Source: Auanema rhodensis
Lineage: Eukaryota; Nematoda; Chromadorea; Rhabditida; Rhabditidae
DNA: 64,000 bases
Direction: 5' to 3'
NCBI GenBank assembly: GCA_964057225.1
Contig: OZ059895.1
Location: 6,138,001-6,202,000, forward strand
The position numbers and the translations under genes were made by a program. The notes under the pieces were generated by a model. The model saw only the letters and a program-made list of their open reading frames with translations. It had not been told where the DNA came from and ran no database searches. Below, in pieces: positions 52,255 to 63,679 of the stretch; within the stretch, counting starts at the first letter, position 1; each line of letters starts with the position of its first letter.

Positions 52255-52950
52255 CTAAGCATTTATCACTTTCTTCCATCTCTTCTCTAAATTTCTTATT
52301 CCATTCCTGAAAAATGACTTAGATTTTGATTCGAAAAAAGTTTTAAAAAAATTTCAACTTCCCCTATAGTTTTGAAGCTTTCCCCTCTTAAACTATGTTC
52401 CATGGACCTGAACAGATGGTACTCTGTTGGCGTAAGGCCTGGAGAATAAGGGGGAGGCTCAAAAACTTCCCAGTCCAGCTCCTGGAGCTTTTGTTGTACC
52501 TTCGCACAACAGTAAAGGCGCGCGTGGTCGTGCAACAACGTCACTCGCCTGCTTCTGAACTCCTATCCTATTGGGCTTCAATGGCAGCATTGAGTCTTCT
52601 GAGTTGTTCAGAATAGTACTCCCCGTCTATGGTTTTGCCGTAAAGTAAAAGCTCATAGTAGTGAACTCCGTTTTCATACCAGAAAACGGACAAAAGGGCT
52701 TTTTTGGCGGTTTGTGGGTCAGCTCTGGGAGTCATTGGAACCTCCTCATCTGGACTAACCCACAACTTTGGCCTCGTCATGTTGGAGTAGAGAATCCACT
52801 TCTCATCTCCTGCCACAAACCCTTTAAAAAGCTCCCTCCTTTGGCTCAATTTCAGAAGATCCTGGGCTAAAGTTACTCTTTCATCGTCATCATCAATTCC
52901 GAGGTTAATTTTCAAAATTTTTAACTGTAATTATAGATATTTTTCTAATT
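52255..52950 (-). mobile_element. mariner-family transposon remnant (5'-truncated, frameshifted)
   Basis: The transposase catalytic half is readable in pieces. One piece is at 52568-52915 (AGDEKWILYSN, first Asp; YENGVHYYELLLYGKTIDG), with a frameshift/stop after AAIEAQ. The second at 52296-52544 carries LLHDHARLY (second Asp; mariners usually read HDNARPH) and PPYSPGLTPTEYHLFRS. There the third acid is Glu in place of the usual Asp, 34 residues after the second. A further one-base shift separates the C-terminal block NGIRNLEKRWKKVI. The N-terminal helix-turn-helix half is missing and no terminal inverted repeats are evident. It is a dead copy. Confidence 0.9.
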
Positions 52951-52953
52951 TAG

Positions 52954-53169
52954 TTTAATGGATATGCTGAAGCAAAACCCAGCGATGTTCTAAATCGTCT
53001 CCAATACAAGTTCCCACTTGATAAAGATTCACAATCACATAAACAACAGAAGCTAGAAACAAAAACTAAGTTTGGAAATGTTTATTTTGATGGTACTGTT
53101 GAAGGAATTTCTAATGCTGACACTCGATATAAAATACAAGCTGGTGTTAGCTTTGATTTTAATAAATAA
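52954..53169 (+). pseudogene. orphan terminal exon, unidentified
   Basis: A 72-codon open frame follows a good acceptor (TTTTTCTAATTTAG) and ends in TAA at 53167: FNGYAEAKPSDVLNRL ... TRYKIQAGVSFDFNK. It has no start codon, so it needs upstream exons, but only the mariner remnant and AT-rich DNA lie before it back to the PLP-enzyme gene. Either the gene was broken by the mariner insertion, or the upstream exons are not recognised. No family assigned. Confidence 0.35.
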
Positions 53170-53313
53170 ATGTTTTCAATATTCATCGAATAATTTTATA
53201 TATTTCAGTAAAATAATTTATTTTATTTTATATTTCCTATTCGAATAACAGTAATTTCTATTTTGATATATCACAATAGATCAACGTATTAAATTATGTT
53301 TTGAGATATTACC

Positions 53314-56300
53314 TCAAATCATCCAATTGCTAATAATTATAAATATTAAATTCATAACAAGATCAGACAAATATAGGCCTGATGATAAATTTGAAGAAGT
53401 CAACTTAACTCTGCTAATTTCAGCTTTTTCTAAAAAAAATTAAATTAATTATATAAATAGTTATGTTTATCATACGTTGAGTTATGAATTGATAATGAGC
53501 ATAGAACCCTGTTGCATCAAAAATATCATTCGAATAGAAAATCATTCGAAAATAATTTGATTCAGAAAGAATTGGACCACGTGGTGCTATCTTCAATTAA
53601 GTTTAATCGTTTCAATATTTCAATATTCATCAAACATACTTTACCGCAAAATCGTCTATTAGTTCGATCATGAGTTTGATAGTTACTGAATAACACGAAA
53701 TCACTTTGAGTTGTCTCATCACATCTGAAATTAGGTTGCAAGTTTGGAAATTTTAATATTTTTTTCTAGCAATTATTGGTTTTAGTTGGTTTTCAGAGTT
53801 CTATATAGGAGAAAGGTACTAAGCTTAACACAAATACCAAGGTCTAAACGGTACATATTCAGATATTGAGAACAGAGACCCCACATCTTTATTTATAGGA
53901 AACCAGAAAAGTCTGATTTTTGGGATAAAACTAGGCAGAATATATCATACAACGTAAAAATTATTGCGATAATGAATATAAGGAAAAAGAAAACTTACTG
54001 ATTAAATCCCTCAATATCAAAATATTCAAAATGTATATGAACAATTTCATCTTCAGTTCCATGAAAAATGTATTCGCAATACATATTCCGTGGATAATAT
54101 CCTGGATAGTTAACAGACCACAACTTTCCACTTGATACTATAGAAGAATTAAAAACAAATCTACATGCTGAAACAGTTTAATAAAAATATTTTCGAAAGT
54201 TTAGCCTATTTGCCTTTTGTTTTATCCACTTTTGCTTGCATATGGGCCATATTCCAATCAGAATGAAACTGATATTCCAGTACAAAGCCATAATCAATCT
54301 TAGATGATTCTCGAATAGCACGAGAAGACTGTATGAGTATGATTTGCTTTCAACAATCAGTTCATCTTACCTTTGTGGTATATTCAAGTTGCATCAAGTG
54401 ACTACTACTCATCAGCTGAGGCGGTTTTGATTCTCCACACCATTCATCGATTCGAGACAATCTGGTTCCTACACGAACATCAGCTGTTAAATTATCCACA
54501 TCTCCACATCTTATATAGATAACATATATTATAAATAAGTTATTTCTATTATATATTCTAACCTTTTTGTAATATTCATATTATCAGGAACATATAATTT
54601 GAAATGATTGAACTTAATTGATATTCGTTCATTTGGAAAACCTAAGAAAATACAAAAAGTAATGGAAAAAAGTATCAATAAACACCTTGAAAAATTATTC
54701 TGCATTTAGTTGGAAGGTTAGTATTGGCTTTATGAGTAATTTGTTTTGATGAAAAAATTCCAAACTTATCGGTTTCGGATGTGATTGAAATCAAACATTC
54801 CGTTGATCCTTCTGAATAAGAATAAATAAATAAAATTATTATCTATTTCTTTAATATTTAGTTAATATATTATATAGTATTTGAGAGAAAAACCTACGAT
54901 CAATAAAATATATTAGAAATAGTATGAATACAGCACAGTGAATATACATGAGTATTCTATATTATTTTGATTTTTCAATATATCTAATCACAGATGATCC
55001 GTGTGATGCTTCAGCAAAATGATCGAAATTTCGAAGAGATCTGACTATGGTTGGAGGGATGTATTCAGGACCTGCTGCTCCTTCAAGAGACACCGACTGC
55101 ATAAGGCATGAGCAAGAGAGAGAGTACGCAGAGATTACGAGAGTTTCGAGAAGTAGAGAAAAATGAAGAAGAGAACTTACGAATAGACTCGTCAGTAGCC
55201 AGCTGCTTCGACCAATTTTCCGTCTTCTCGTAAACGAATTCAATTACTAGCCCTCGCCCCTAGAAAAGACAGAAGTTAAGATGTACCTTCTACAATGGTG
55301 GCTGGCTACATTTTCATAGATTAGCAATAGTTCCGTTATTTCTTTTTTTTATTTTGTTTTATTACTTCTTTTTTAAAAAATATATGAAAATCTAAACATC
55401 AACCGCTTTGTCTATTCATAGTTTTCAAAATGAAATATGTACTTTGCGTAAACTTAATAATAAACATTAAAAGGTTTGAACCATCTTCTAATTAATTCTT
55501 ATTTTAAAATTATTTCAATTTTCTATAAAACCTACTCTTTTAACTTTATTCTCTCCTGCTTTGAAAAATACTAATAAACTAGAAGTGGATGAAATATATA
55601 AATTATGAGAATCCGATCTTAAGGTTTGCAGCTTAGTTTTCTGAAAGAGAATGATGAAATAACAGAAGATTTTATGTATTTTTTGTTTGTTTTGCTTTTA
55701 CAAACTAATTTTTTTCAAGAGAGTAAGCTTACTCCATGGCTTGACATTTCAAAAACATCAATTTGTGCATCTGGAGCCAAATCTATCAACGACGAAGATA
55801 AAATTGTTAAATATCCTTTGTTTTGAGGCAAAATGTATGTACAGTTTATGAAAGAAGGATAAAAATATGGAAATTCGGGTGAATACAATGTTCCCTGAAA
55901 AAAAGATTAGTAAAAGTATTTTGCAATTTTTGCAAAAATTACTTTAAGTTTTTCAACCCGATAACTATATTCTGATAATTCGGCAGCATCAGATGAATAA
56001 TTATCTGAAATTAATATATTAATTAAGCATATTCCATATTTATTAATAGTTTTTTTAAACAAAATTGAATATGATTTACCTCGATGAATAAATCGATAAT
56101 CCCCAATGAATCCTTTAGAAGGATATGCATCTTGTTGCATTTGTAGTAAAAAATGATTAAATCTATAAATTAACTTTGAAATTTTTAATTTTCTTCAATT
56201 GAAGCAGACCTTGAATAGAAAATATGCCCAGGAACTATCTCCCGTTCACAAAACTCAAAGTCGGGTTGTTCTTCAAGGTGAATTAAGCCATCCGGTGAAT

Positions 56301-57430
56301 GATCGAAAAACTTCAAGCTACTCGAACAAGAGCTGCAAAGTTTTAAAAAAAATAAAAATTATATTATAATTAATAATTAATTTTTAACAATTTTTCATAG
56401 AAAACAAAACTATATAAAAAGTTTTTTATGTGAGGAATGGGGGACTTCTTTTCTTCTCGACATTTCTCCAGGGAGAATCCAACACTGCCAAGAAAATAGA
56501 GAAAATGACTCAAGACACAGATTTTAAAGCTGTAGTATGCAAACTTCAGTAATTGTAATTAAAATTAATCTTATTTTACTTTTTTTTCTCCATTTTTTAG
56601 TCTCTTCTCTTCTATTAGCTTTTAAACCCAAAAAGAAATTGGTATGGTTGGAACAATTCTTAAGAATATTTCGTTTTCTTTAAAAGAAAATACTGTTGCG
56701 AGCTTGTGAATTTCAAATTTTTTGTAGGTTATTGCTTAATTTCATCATAACACTATCTGTTCTCATAATAGCAGACAAATTCATTGAAAATATTAAATCA
56801 GAACAAGTAGGCTGTGGTAGCCAAATCTTCATGTAATGACTAATACGAGTAGCAGCCATAAGTAGGTTTTTGAATTTTAAGTAAAAGATGGGATTAAGTC
56901 TATATATGGCTTTTGGCTTAATCATAGGCTTAGATCTAAACACCAACTATGATGGAGCTTTTAGAAATTCTTCTAGAATATGAAGAAAATGCACATAAAG
57001 TACTTCTTTGAAAAATATTTTTAAACCTTGTTAGAATTTAAGATAGAGATGTGTTTTGCGAGAGATATATATGTATAATAAATCAAAGTATATGCTTACT
57101 TTCCTCGTCGGGGAGGCAAATGAAAGTTGTGAAAAACAATTTGAACGATATGATCTATAAAAAAATGGATAATTATAAGAAATAAGAAATAAATATAAAC
57201 AAACCTGGTGGAGCTTCAAAATGATAAAATATACATGATATATTAGAAAAAGAATCAGGATAATTGGGTGAGAAGAATGAACCAGTTGAATTGAATAAAA
57301 CGCATGGACAGTATGGGATAAACGAATCTGCTTGCACTTGCTTATTTAACATGAAATATGTAAGAAAAATAGGAAAAACATTATTTAATATGCCGTGCAG
57401 ATGTGATTTTAAAATGTCTGGTGACACCAT
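53314..57430 (-). CDS. sol-1: CUB-domain transmembrane protein resembling SOL-1 (suppressor of lurcher)
   Basis: Four CUB domains can be read. CUB1: [20 protein letters not shown] to [14 protein letters not shown]2: [20 protein letters not shown] with [13 protein letters not shown]3: [16 protein letters not shown] through [16 protein letters not shown] and [18 protein letters not shown]4: [19 protein letters not shown] through [17 protein letters not shown] and [13 protein letters not shown]. The order resembles SOL-1, an accessory subunit of GLR-1 glutamate receptors. The N-terminus holds a hydrophobic signal ([10 protein letters not shown]). If the last intron (53430-53475) is spliced, the protein ends in a hydrophobic tail ([15 protein letters not shown]); if retained, it stops soon after [13 protein letters not shown]-10 or another CUB protein is an alternative. 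Confidence 0.65.
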
Positions 57431-58214
57431 CGCCTACATAGCTTTCAGGCTGGCATAAGCGTGTCCAGATGAATTTCCAGGACAGTGTTCAGATTTGAAG
57501 GAACAGATGATTTCAGGAAGTTGGAAAGAAATGAGGAGAGCCGATTTCTTCCGGTATTCCTATCTATATCTCTCGATCTTCGTCAGGGTGTCTGGTGCTT
57601 TTCCCTAAGCCAAGCAGGGAGGACGAAAGCCTCTTCTTGTGTCCACGCCCCTTTTTTAATGCATCTTCCATCAGAATCCATTTGAAGAAGCGAAGCAGAT
57701 AAGAAGCTGTACTCATTCATAAAGTGGTTGATGACCAAAGTTTCTTTTTCTTTGGGTTCTTCAAAAATCGAATAAGAAGAGATATGAAAAGAATAAAAAA
57801 TATAATGCATGTAAAGATTGTGATTGTTCAAAATGGTTGAAGGTCCAAGGAAGAAATATGAGAATTGCGGAGACGTCAATCGTTTCTCAAACCACAAACA
57901 CACACTAGCTTGGGCTTATATTATTCTTTTTCTCTCTCTTTTCTTATGTTACTTCATCCATCCCATCAATTTCTCTTCAAACTTAGAACATCATGCCCTA
58001 ATTAAACCATTATGAAGAACCAGCATATCAGATTCAAAAATTCTCAGCGACTATTGTTGAAATAAAGTAAATTGTTGGAAGGAAACAGAATCTGGCTCAA
58101 TTCAATTTGCCTGTTATTCGACGCCTAATTCTGGATTCTTTTGAAATTTATTTAGTACGATGATATGTGTAAGAGTCTTCAGAATCATATCTATCCAGTT
58201 AGAAAATCACCATC

Positions 58215-58460
58215 CTAAATTGCCTTATTTAGTGTCATCCACATATCAGAACTTAAATCATGATGACTGCCATCAATTGGGGAAGAGGCTTTATAAAGCG
58301 CTTTGATGCTCTTTATGGTTGATAGGCAAGAAGAATTATGAAATTCGCCTCTCTCCATGCATTCCATCTCTTTGGAGAATTTCTGACAACACATCGAGGG
58401 CTTTTGACCCCCATTACCAGCTTTTACATGAATTATAACTCCATATGGGAAGCTAGGCAT
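58215..58460 (-). CDS. small hypothetical ORF, unidentified
   Basis: 81 codons, MPSFPYGVIIHVKAGNGG ... MTLNKAI, with mixed composition, five cysteines and no low-complexity runs. Neither a signal peptide nor a known domain is apparent. It could be a short gene, an exon, a decayed gene or chance. Confidence 0.2.
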   Translation of the reverse strand: MPSFPYGVIIHVKAGNGGQKPSMCCQKFSKEMECMERGEFHNSSCLSTIKSIKALYKASSPIDGSHHDLSSDMWMTLNKAI

Positions 58461-59286
58461 AGATAAATCAATCGCTAAATATTTTCATTCATAAAACTAT
58501 TAAAATTGCAACAAAAAAAAGAATATTCATATGTACACATCGCCAATCAATACAAAGGAAGATTTACCACGGATCTGTCTGATAAGTTTTCAAACACAAA
58601 AAGGAAATTAGGAGTTGTTGTCAACAGCTGAATTTCTAATGAAATACAAGAAAACGTGACCCAATGTAAAAAAAACTTACACAAGTGCATTTCGTAAATG
58701 TAACCTGATCTTACTTGTTGGATTAAAGAATTTCTTTTAGCTATGACTAAGCATATACTAATTCCTGAAGTAAATTCAAATATGTAAAATGATCAAAATA
58801 TGAAAAAACTGGTTAATTCAGTTCTAAATGATCAAGTGATTTTAAATTTCGAACTAATTATTAACCTAAGAAAATTGTTGAAATTCCACTAATTCCAAGG
58901 AATACAACCAAAAATGAATAATATATCTCATCATTAGGCAGCGTTTTTACAAACTGGAATTCTAAAAAAGTCAAAATATATAACAAATAATAAACTAACT
59001 GCAAAGTCTGACATGTAATTTAGTTAGACCGATAATGAGAGATGAAAAGCTTTAAATGAATATGAAGTATTCCTAGATGTTTAAGTAAACACGATATACG
59101 AATGATAATATTTATACTTCAATTTCTAGGAAATAGTTATAAAAATTATATATTGAATTACTAATTTTATATATCTATATAATTTAAATATTTTAATTTT
59201 ATTTACTTCATTCTTTTATTCAAACAGTTAAGCTATTCTGCTATGTTTTTTCAATATCTTTTCAACACAAAAAGTTGTCTTAGTGA

Positions 59287-59454
59287 TGGCATCTTCAATA
59301 TACACGAATAAGAGGGGCGGATGTCTCTACCGAAAAATCAAACGGGCTGTATGATGCCTCAGCGATCGGAATGGTGTTTCGTTCCACTGACATGACCGCA
59401 TATAAGGATGTTCTTAGAGACGATCAACCAGCCTACCGCCAAATCTGTGACTAG
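59287..59454 (+). other. GC-richer ORF-like patch, unidentified
   Basis: A 55-codon plus-strand frame (..ADVSTEKSNGLYDASAIG.., stop TAG 59452-59454) in a patch clearly richer in GC and CpG than its surroundings. It has no in-frame start before the run, and the reverse strand is also open. It could be an exon remnant, part of a transposon or an RNA gene; I cannot say which. Confidence 0.3.
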
Positions 59455-59861
59455 TCTCTCGTGCGTGTTTCTTCTTATTTCTCTAACGCAAGCCCAGAAT
59501 CTTTCGACTTTTCTGTTTTTTAAGATGTTTTTAATATTCTTAACGATTTTCAAATTTCGAATCATAAACATATTACTTTTTATCTATGAGTGCTTTTTCA
59601 ATATTTTACAAGAAAAGTTTTCTTGCATATATATAAACTTTATCGAAAACCCCCTGCGAGTGATGTTCTTAGTTTGCCCAGCTAAGACGTTCTCGTACAC
59701 CAACCATTCGTCATGTTTACATTATTTCAAATAAGAAGACCGTTCACGTGATTATCTCACGTGCTGCACTTTTATTTATTCTAATGCCATCCAAATATCT
59801 TCTAAATCATCAGATTTATATAAATTAGTATTCATATACAATATAAGTTTTTAAATTTCAG

Positions 59862-60839
59862 ATGGAGAAAGAAAGAAAAGGTAGCTTGCGGGGAGTTGCA
59901 TTTGCTGCAGTTGTTTTTTCAACCGTAGCTGTAACAGCTTGCTTAATCACTTTTCCTCTGGTCTTCCATTACATCCAGACTTTACAAGCTACTGTACAGG
60001 TTTGTCTCAACAAAATTTAGATTTAATTAATTCATATTGTTTCCTTTTTATCTGTAATTATTAAGGGAGAAGTTGAGTATTGCAAGTCTCGCTCACGCGA
60101 CATGTGGCACGAGATGGTAGAAGTTAATCCTTCTGCTCCCGGAAATGTTGATTCTCTGAAAGTATTGACAAGACGTGTAGCTCGTCAAGCCGAAGCCCAA
60201 TGTTGCACCTGCCAACAAGGACCTCCAGGAGTTGATGGAGCACCAGGACAAGATGGAAAAGATGGAAATCCTGGAGTTGGGCCAGGACCCGATGGACCAC
60301 CAGGACCTGACGCCGAACTTCATGACAGCTTGTTACCTGTTCCACCACAATGTCCATGCCAAGCTGCTCCTGGAATGACAGGACCATCTGGACCCCCAGG
60401 ACAGGATGGAACTCCAGGAAACCCAGGACCAAATGGAAATGATGGAGCCCCAGGACCACAAGGACCTGCTGGTATGCCTGGACCACCAGGACAACCAGGT
60501 CAAACCGGACAACGTGGACCTCCAGGAGAACCAGGAAAACTTATGCCAGGAAATGAAGCTCCTGCTGGTCCCCCAGGTCCCACTGGACGACCAGGACCCC
60601 CAGGACTTCCAGGAAAGCCAGGAACCCCTGGAATGGATGGAGCAAATGGAGAGCCAGGTCAACCAGGAGAGCCAGGTTGATACTTCACTTCTAAAATAAT
60701 TACTTTTTCTTATTTTTCAGGACAACGTGGACCAACTGGACCTCCAGGAACTCCAGGAGCCAATGGAGATGGTGGAGAAGCTGGATCACCAGGAAGTTGC
60801 GACCATTGTCCACCAGCTCGTCTTGCCCCCGGATATTAA
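59862..60839 (+). CDS. cuticle collagen (Col_cuticle_N family)
   Basis: Structural protein of the nematode cuticle, secreted by hypodermis. Three exons (59862-59999, 60066-60675, 60721-60839) join to 288 residues. The N-terminal cytosolic and membrane-anchor part [20 protein letters not shown] is the nematode cuticle collagen N domain. A subtilisin-like cleavage site LTRRVAR precedes the first cysteine group QCCTCQ. Gly-X-Y blocks are split by CPC and a non-collagen spacer ([14 protein letters not shown]), and the last cysteine pair is CDHC before PPARLAPGY. The start follows TTTCAG directly, so a trans-spliced leader or 5' intron is likely. The individual col gene cannot be named. Confidence 0.96.
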
Positions 60840-61730
60840 TATTGTTCAAATTTTCAATAAGAATAAAATTCTTTTGAATGTTCATATTTATTTTAATTTT
60901 CATGAAAAATAAGGTCAAAAAGCTGATGCAGATGCTAGTAACTAAAGACGAAATCCGATAACCGAACTGCAGATGGGGCCCCCGAGAGTAAAAGGGTGAA
61001 ACAGAGGGCAACAGCCGTTTAAAAGTTTTCCAATCTATGTGGACTACATAAAGCAGTGTTGTTGTCGTCGATTGATGCACAAATGGGGGAGTCAGATGAT
61101 CGAAAAGCAGTTGACGAAATAGCTATGTAGTCCTTCTTGTCCTTATTTTGTTGCTTGGAAGGACGATTCATAGAAGCTGACACGAACAGCGAGGTTGACA
61201 ACCAGAGAAGAATACTGAATAAGAGAACAAGAAAGAGAGAGCGCACAGGCACTTTGAAATTTATGCTATAAGAACAGAGGCAGTTGACCAGTTGGATTGA
61301 AGAACGCTCCAATGCTACAGTACCCGTCACTTGTTCAGGTCATGCGTTGGCCGTCCTCCAGTGTTATTAGTGAAGCAGCAGCTTCTCCGCTGAGCTTATT
61401 TACTTTACATTCAAACAAACTGTTCGCTTCTATCAGTCGTTGTTTCCGTTCTTCTATACAACTACACAGTATTCTCGAAATATTCTACTGCTATACTTTT
61501 TTAAGTAAGAGAAATATATATGTTAATATATTTGCATGGTCAATGACTTTATTTTGATCGGTTAATCGATTATGAATGATCACATCGACTGCGATAGTTA
61601 TCTTTTATGCCTTACATCTATCTTTATGATGGAATTTTAATATTATATTTTCTTAAATGTCGTCATTTTTTATTTTTAAAGTCCATTTTTTGTTTTTAAA
61701 GTCTTCCTTAATCCTTCATTTCAGTCAATA
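60840..61730. other. intergenic between collagen and NDRG genes
   Basis: AT-rich after a short GC-richer patch near 60960-61330. No gene or RNA recognised. Confidence 0.45.
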
Positions 61731-63166
61731 ATGGCCAATATAGAAATGCATTCATTCAATAATCAAATGCAGCCTCTTGTGGATAATTTAGCTCCCGATA
61801 TGACTGAGGTAAGGTAACTACTAAAACTATCTAGTTTTTTTCTTCCAATTGAAGGAGAAAGTTGATACTGCTCACGGAAAAGTGAAAGTAAGTATATATG
61901 GTGACCGTTCTAAGATGCCTTTGGTCACATTCCATGATTTGGGACTTGATTGTAAGTTATAATATTCGTTTGCTTTTATTTTATAATCTTGGTTTTAGCT
62001 GAAAGTAATTTTCAAAACTTTTTCCAATTTGTCTCTATTGCCGAGTTTACCGAGAAGTTCTGTATTTATAATATAAATGCACCAGGGCAAGAAGTTGATG
62101 CGCAGGCTATCTCGGAAAGGTTTGTCTTAACGTTATTTCAATAGTTCAATATTTTTTCAGCTTCATTTACCCTTCTATGGATGGTCTAGCAAAGATTGTT
62201 GAATCTGTTGTTGATCATTACAAGTAAGTTACATTGAAACATTTAATTTCCTTATCTTCAATTTGTAGCCTCAGCACTTTTATCGCTTTTGGTGTAGGGT
62301 TGGGAGCTAATGTTTTACTCAGATACACGGTATATCATTAATGTTTTTATGTCCTGAACACGTTTAGTTTTACAGCTAGTTAATCAAAACAGAGTAAACG
62401 CTCTTATACTTGTCAATTGCACAATTGCTCAAGCAGGATGGATTGAGTGGGGTTATCAAAAGGTTTTTTATTTAAAAAGAACAGAATACTCATCTCCTTT
62501 ATAATAGGTTAATCTTCACAACTTACGTACTCATGGTATGACTAACTTCACCGTCGATTACCTCATGTGGCATCACTTTGGTCGTCGCCTTGACGAATGC
62601 AGCACAGATATTGTTCGTCAATACAAAGTGTATTTCCAGCATTTGCCAAATCCAGTCAATCTTGCTGCTCTAATTGAATGCTATTTGAAGTATGTTCAAT
62701 TTGATGTGTAATTTTTGTAATGTTGTTCCTTTTAGTCGTTCCTCAATCATGATGTCTCGTGATGGAAATGCCGGACCTCAATTAAAGGTTCCCGTTCTAC
62801 AAATTGTTGGTGCCGGAAGCGCTTTTGTAAATGATACTGTATCAGTAAATACTGCATTGGATCCTTCAAGATCCGATTGGATTAAGGTTCTTGAAAACAA
62901 AGTGCAAATACAACTTCAGGTTTATAATTCCAGATTTCGGACTCATGTGGGTTAGTTCTCGATGACAGACCAGAAGCTGTGACTGAAAGTATGATGCTGT
63001 TCTTGCAAGGGTTGGGATATTGTAAGTCTATCTAATAAATTTCCGTTGAGAAATTGATTAATTGATTTCAGTCCCTACCATGAATGTTGTTAAGTTGATG
63101 AAGAAAATTCATGAAACTCAATCAGGATCTTATGCCGCCGTTTCTGAAAGCCTTAACGAGTGCTAA
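61731..63166 (+). CDS. NDRG family protein (catalytically dead alpha/beta hydrolase)
   Basis: N-myc downstream-regulated family, implicated in growth, stress and lipid or vesicle handling. The start MANIEMHSFNNQMQPLVDNL leads into VSIYGDRSKMPLVTFHDLGL, the conserved opening of the alpha/beta fold. INAPGQEVDAQ and FIYPSMDGLAKIVESVVDHY follow. The nucleophile elbow is FGVGLGANVLLRY: Gly replaces the catalytic Ser, as in all NDRG proteins. LVNCTIAQAGWIEWGYQK, LPNPVNLAALIECYLNRSS, SDSCGLVLDDRPEAVTESM and FLQGLGY complete the domain. The exon join WIK|ISDSCG near 62886-62933 is inferred from conservation. The start lies 6 bases after TTCATTTCAG. Confidence 0.94.
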
Positions 63167-63679
63167 TTTAATAATGTTTTTATAATTTTTGTAACATTCG
63201 TCTTTGAACTGTTCGATTAAGCAGCTTTAGAAAATTTTTCCAAATTTTCACGAAATGTTGATTATTTTCATTATCTCCTTAAGGATGCATTCCTTCATGC
63301 ACTTTTGTTGCTATCTGCTTAGCATTTTTCTCCTTCGATCTTATTTTTGGATTTATTTTTTCTTATTGTTCTATAGACTTTGAGCTCAGTGTTTTATATT
63401 TTACTAGTCATTTAAATTGTCCAAGCTTCACCTCCTCTAATTGTTTAACAATTACAAATCTACCATACAATCGATTGAACTTCATAAATTTTTTAAATTT
63501 TTTCATCGAGATCTGTACGGGTTTGGCAATCCTTGGAGCAACTACTTCTCTTCTTGTCGGAACACGGAATCTTCATTCTATTGTTTACTTCGTTATAGGA
63601 ACTGTGAGCTGACAAATTTTATAGAATACGGGAAAGCTAGTTGAACGGACAGAATTGGGAGCTGTAAGCTACTCCCAAT
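63167..63679. other. intergenic downstream of NDRG
   Basis: AT-rich spacer of 513 bp, no coding signal. Confidence 0.4.

Larger units (their letters stand above)
57431..59861. other. intergenic between divergent sol-1-like and collagen genes
   Basis: Mostly AT-rich. Two patches stand out and are listed separately: an 81-codon minus-strand frame at 58215-58460 and a GC-richer patch near 59287-59454. The last 350 bp should contain the collagen promoter. Confidence 0.5.

Noticed and set aside
52158-52308. Minus-strand exon-like frame beginning EWNKKFREEMEE after an acceptor-like sequence
   Set aside because: Reading one frame over gives the mariner C-terminal block NGIRNLEKRWKKVI, which explains most of it. 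The upper part is transposon sequence with a one-base shift.
60124-60662. Long open frames on the minus strand and in a second plus frame inside the collagen
   Set aside because: Shadows of the Gly-X-Y repeat, whose GGA/CCA codons lack stops in other frames.
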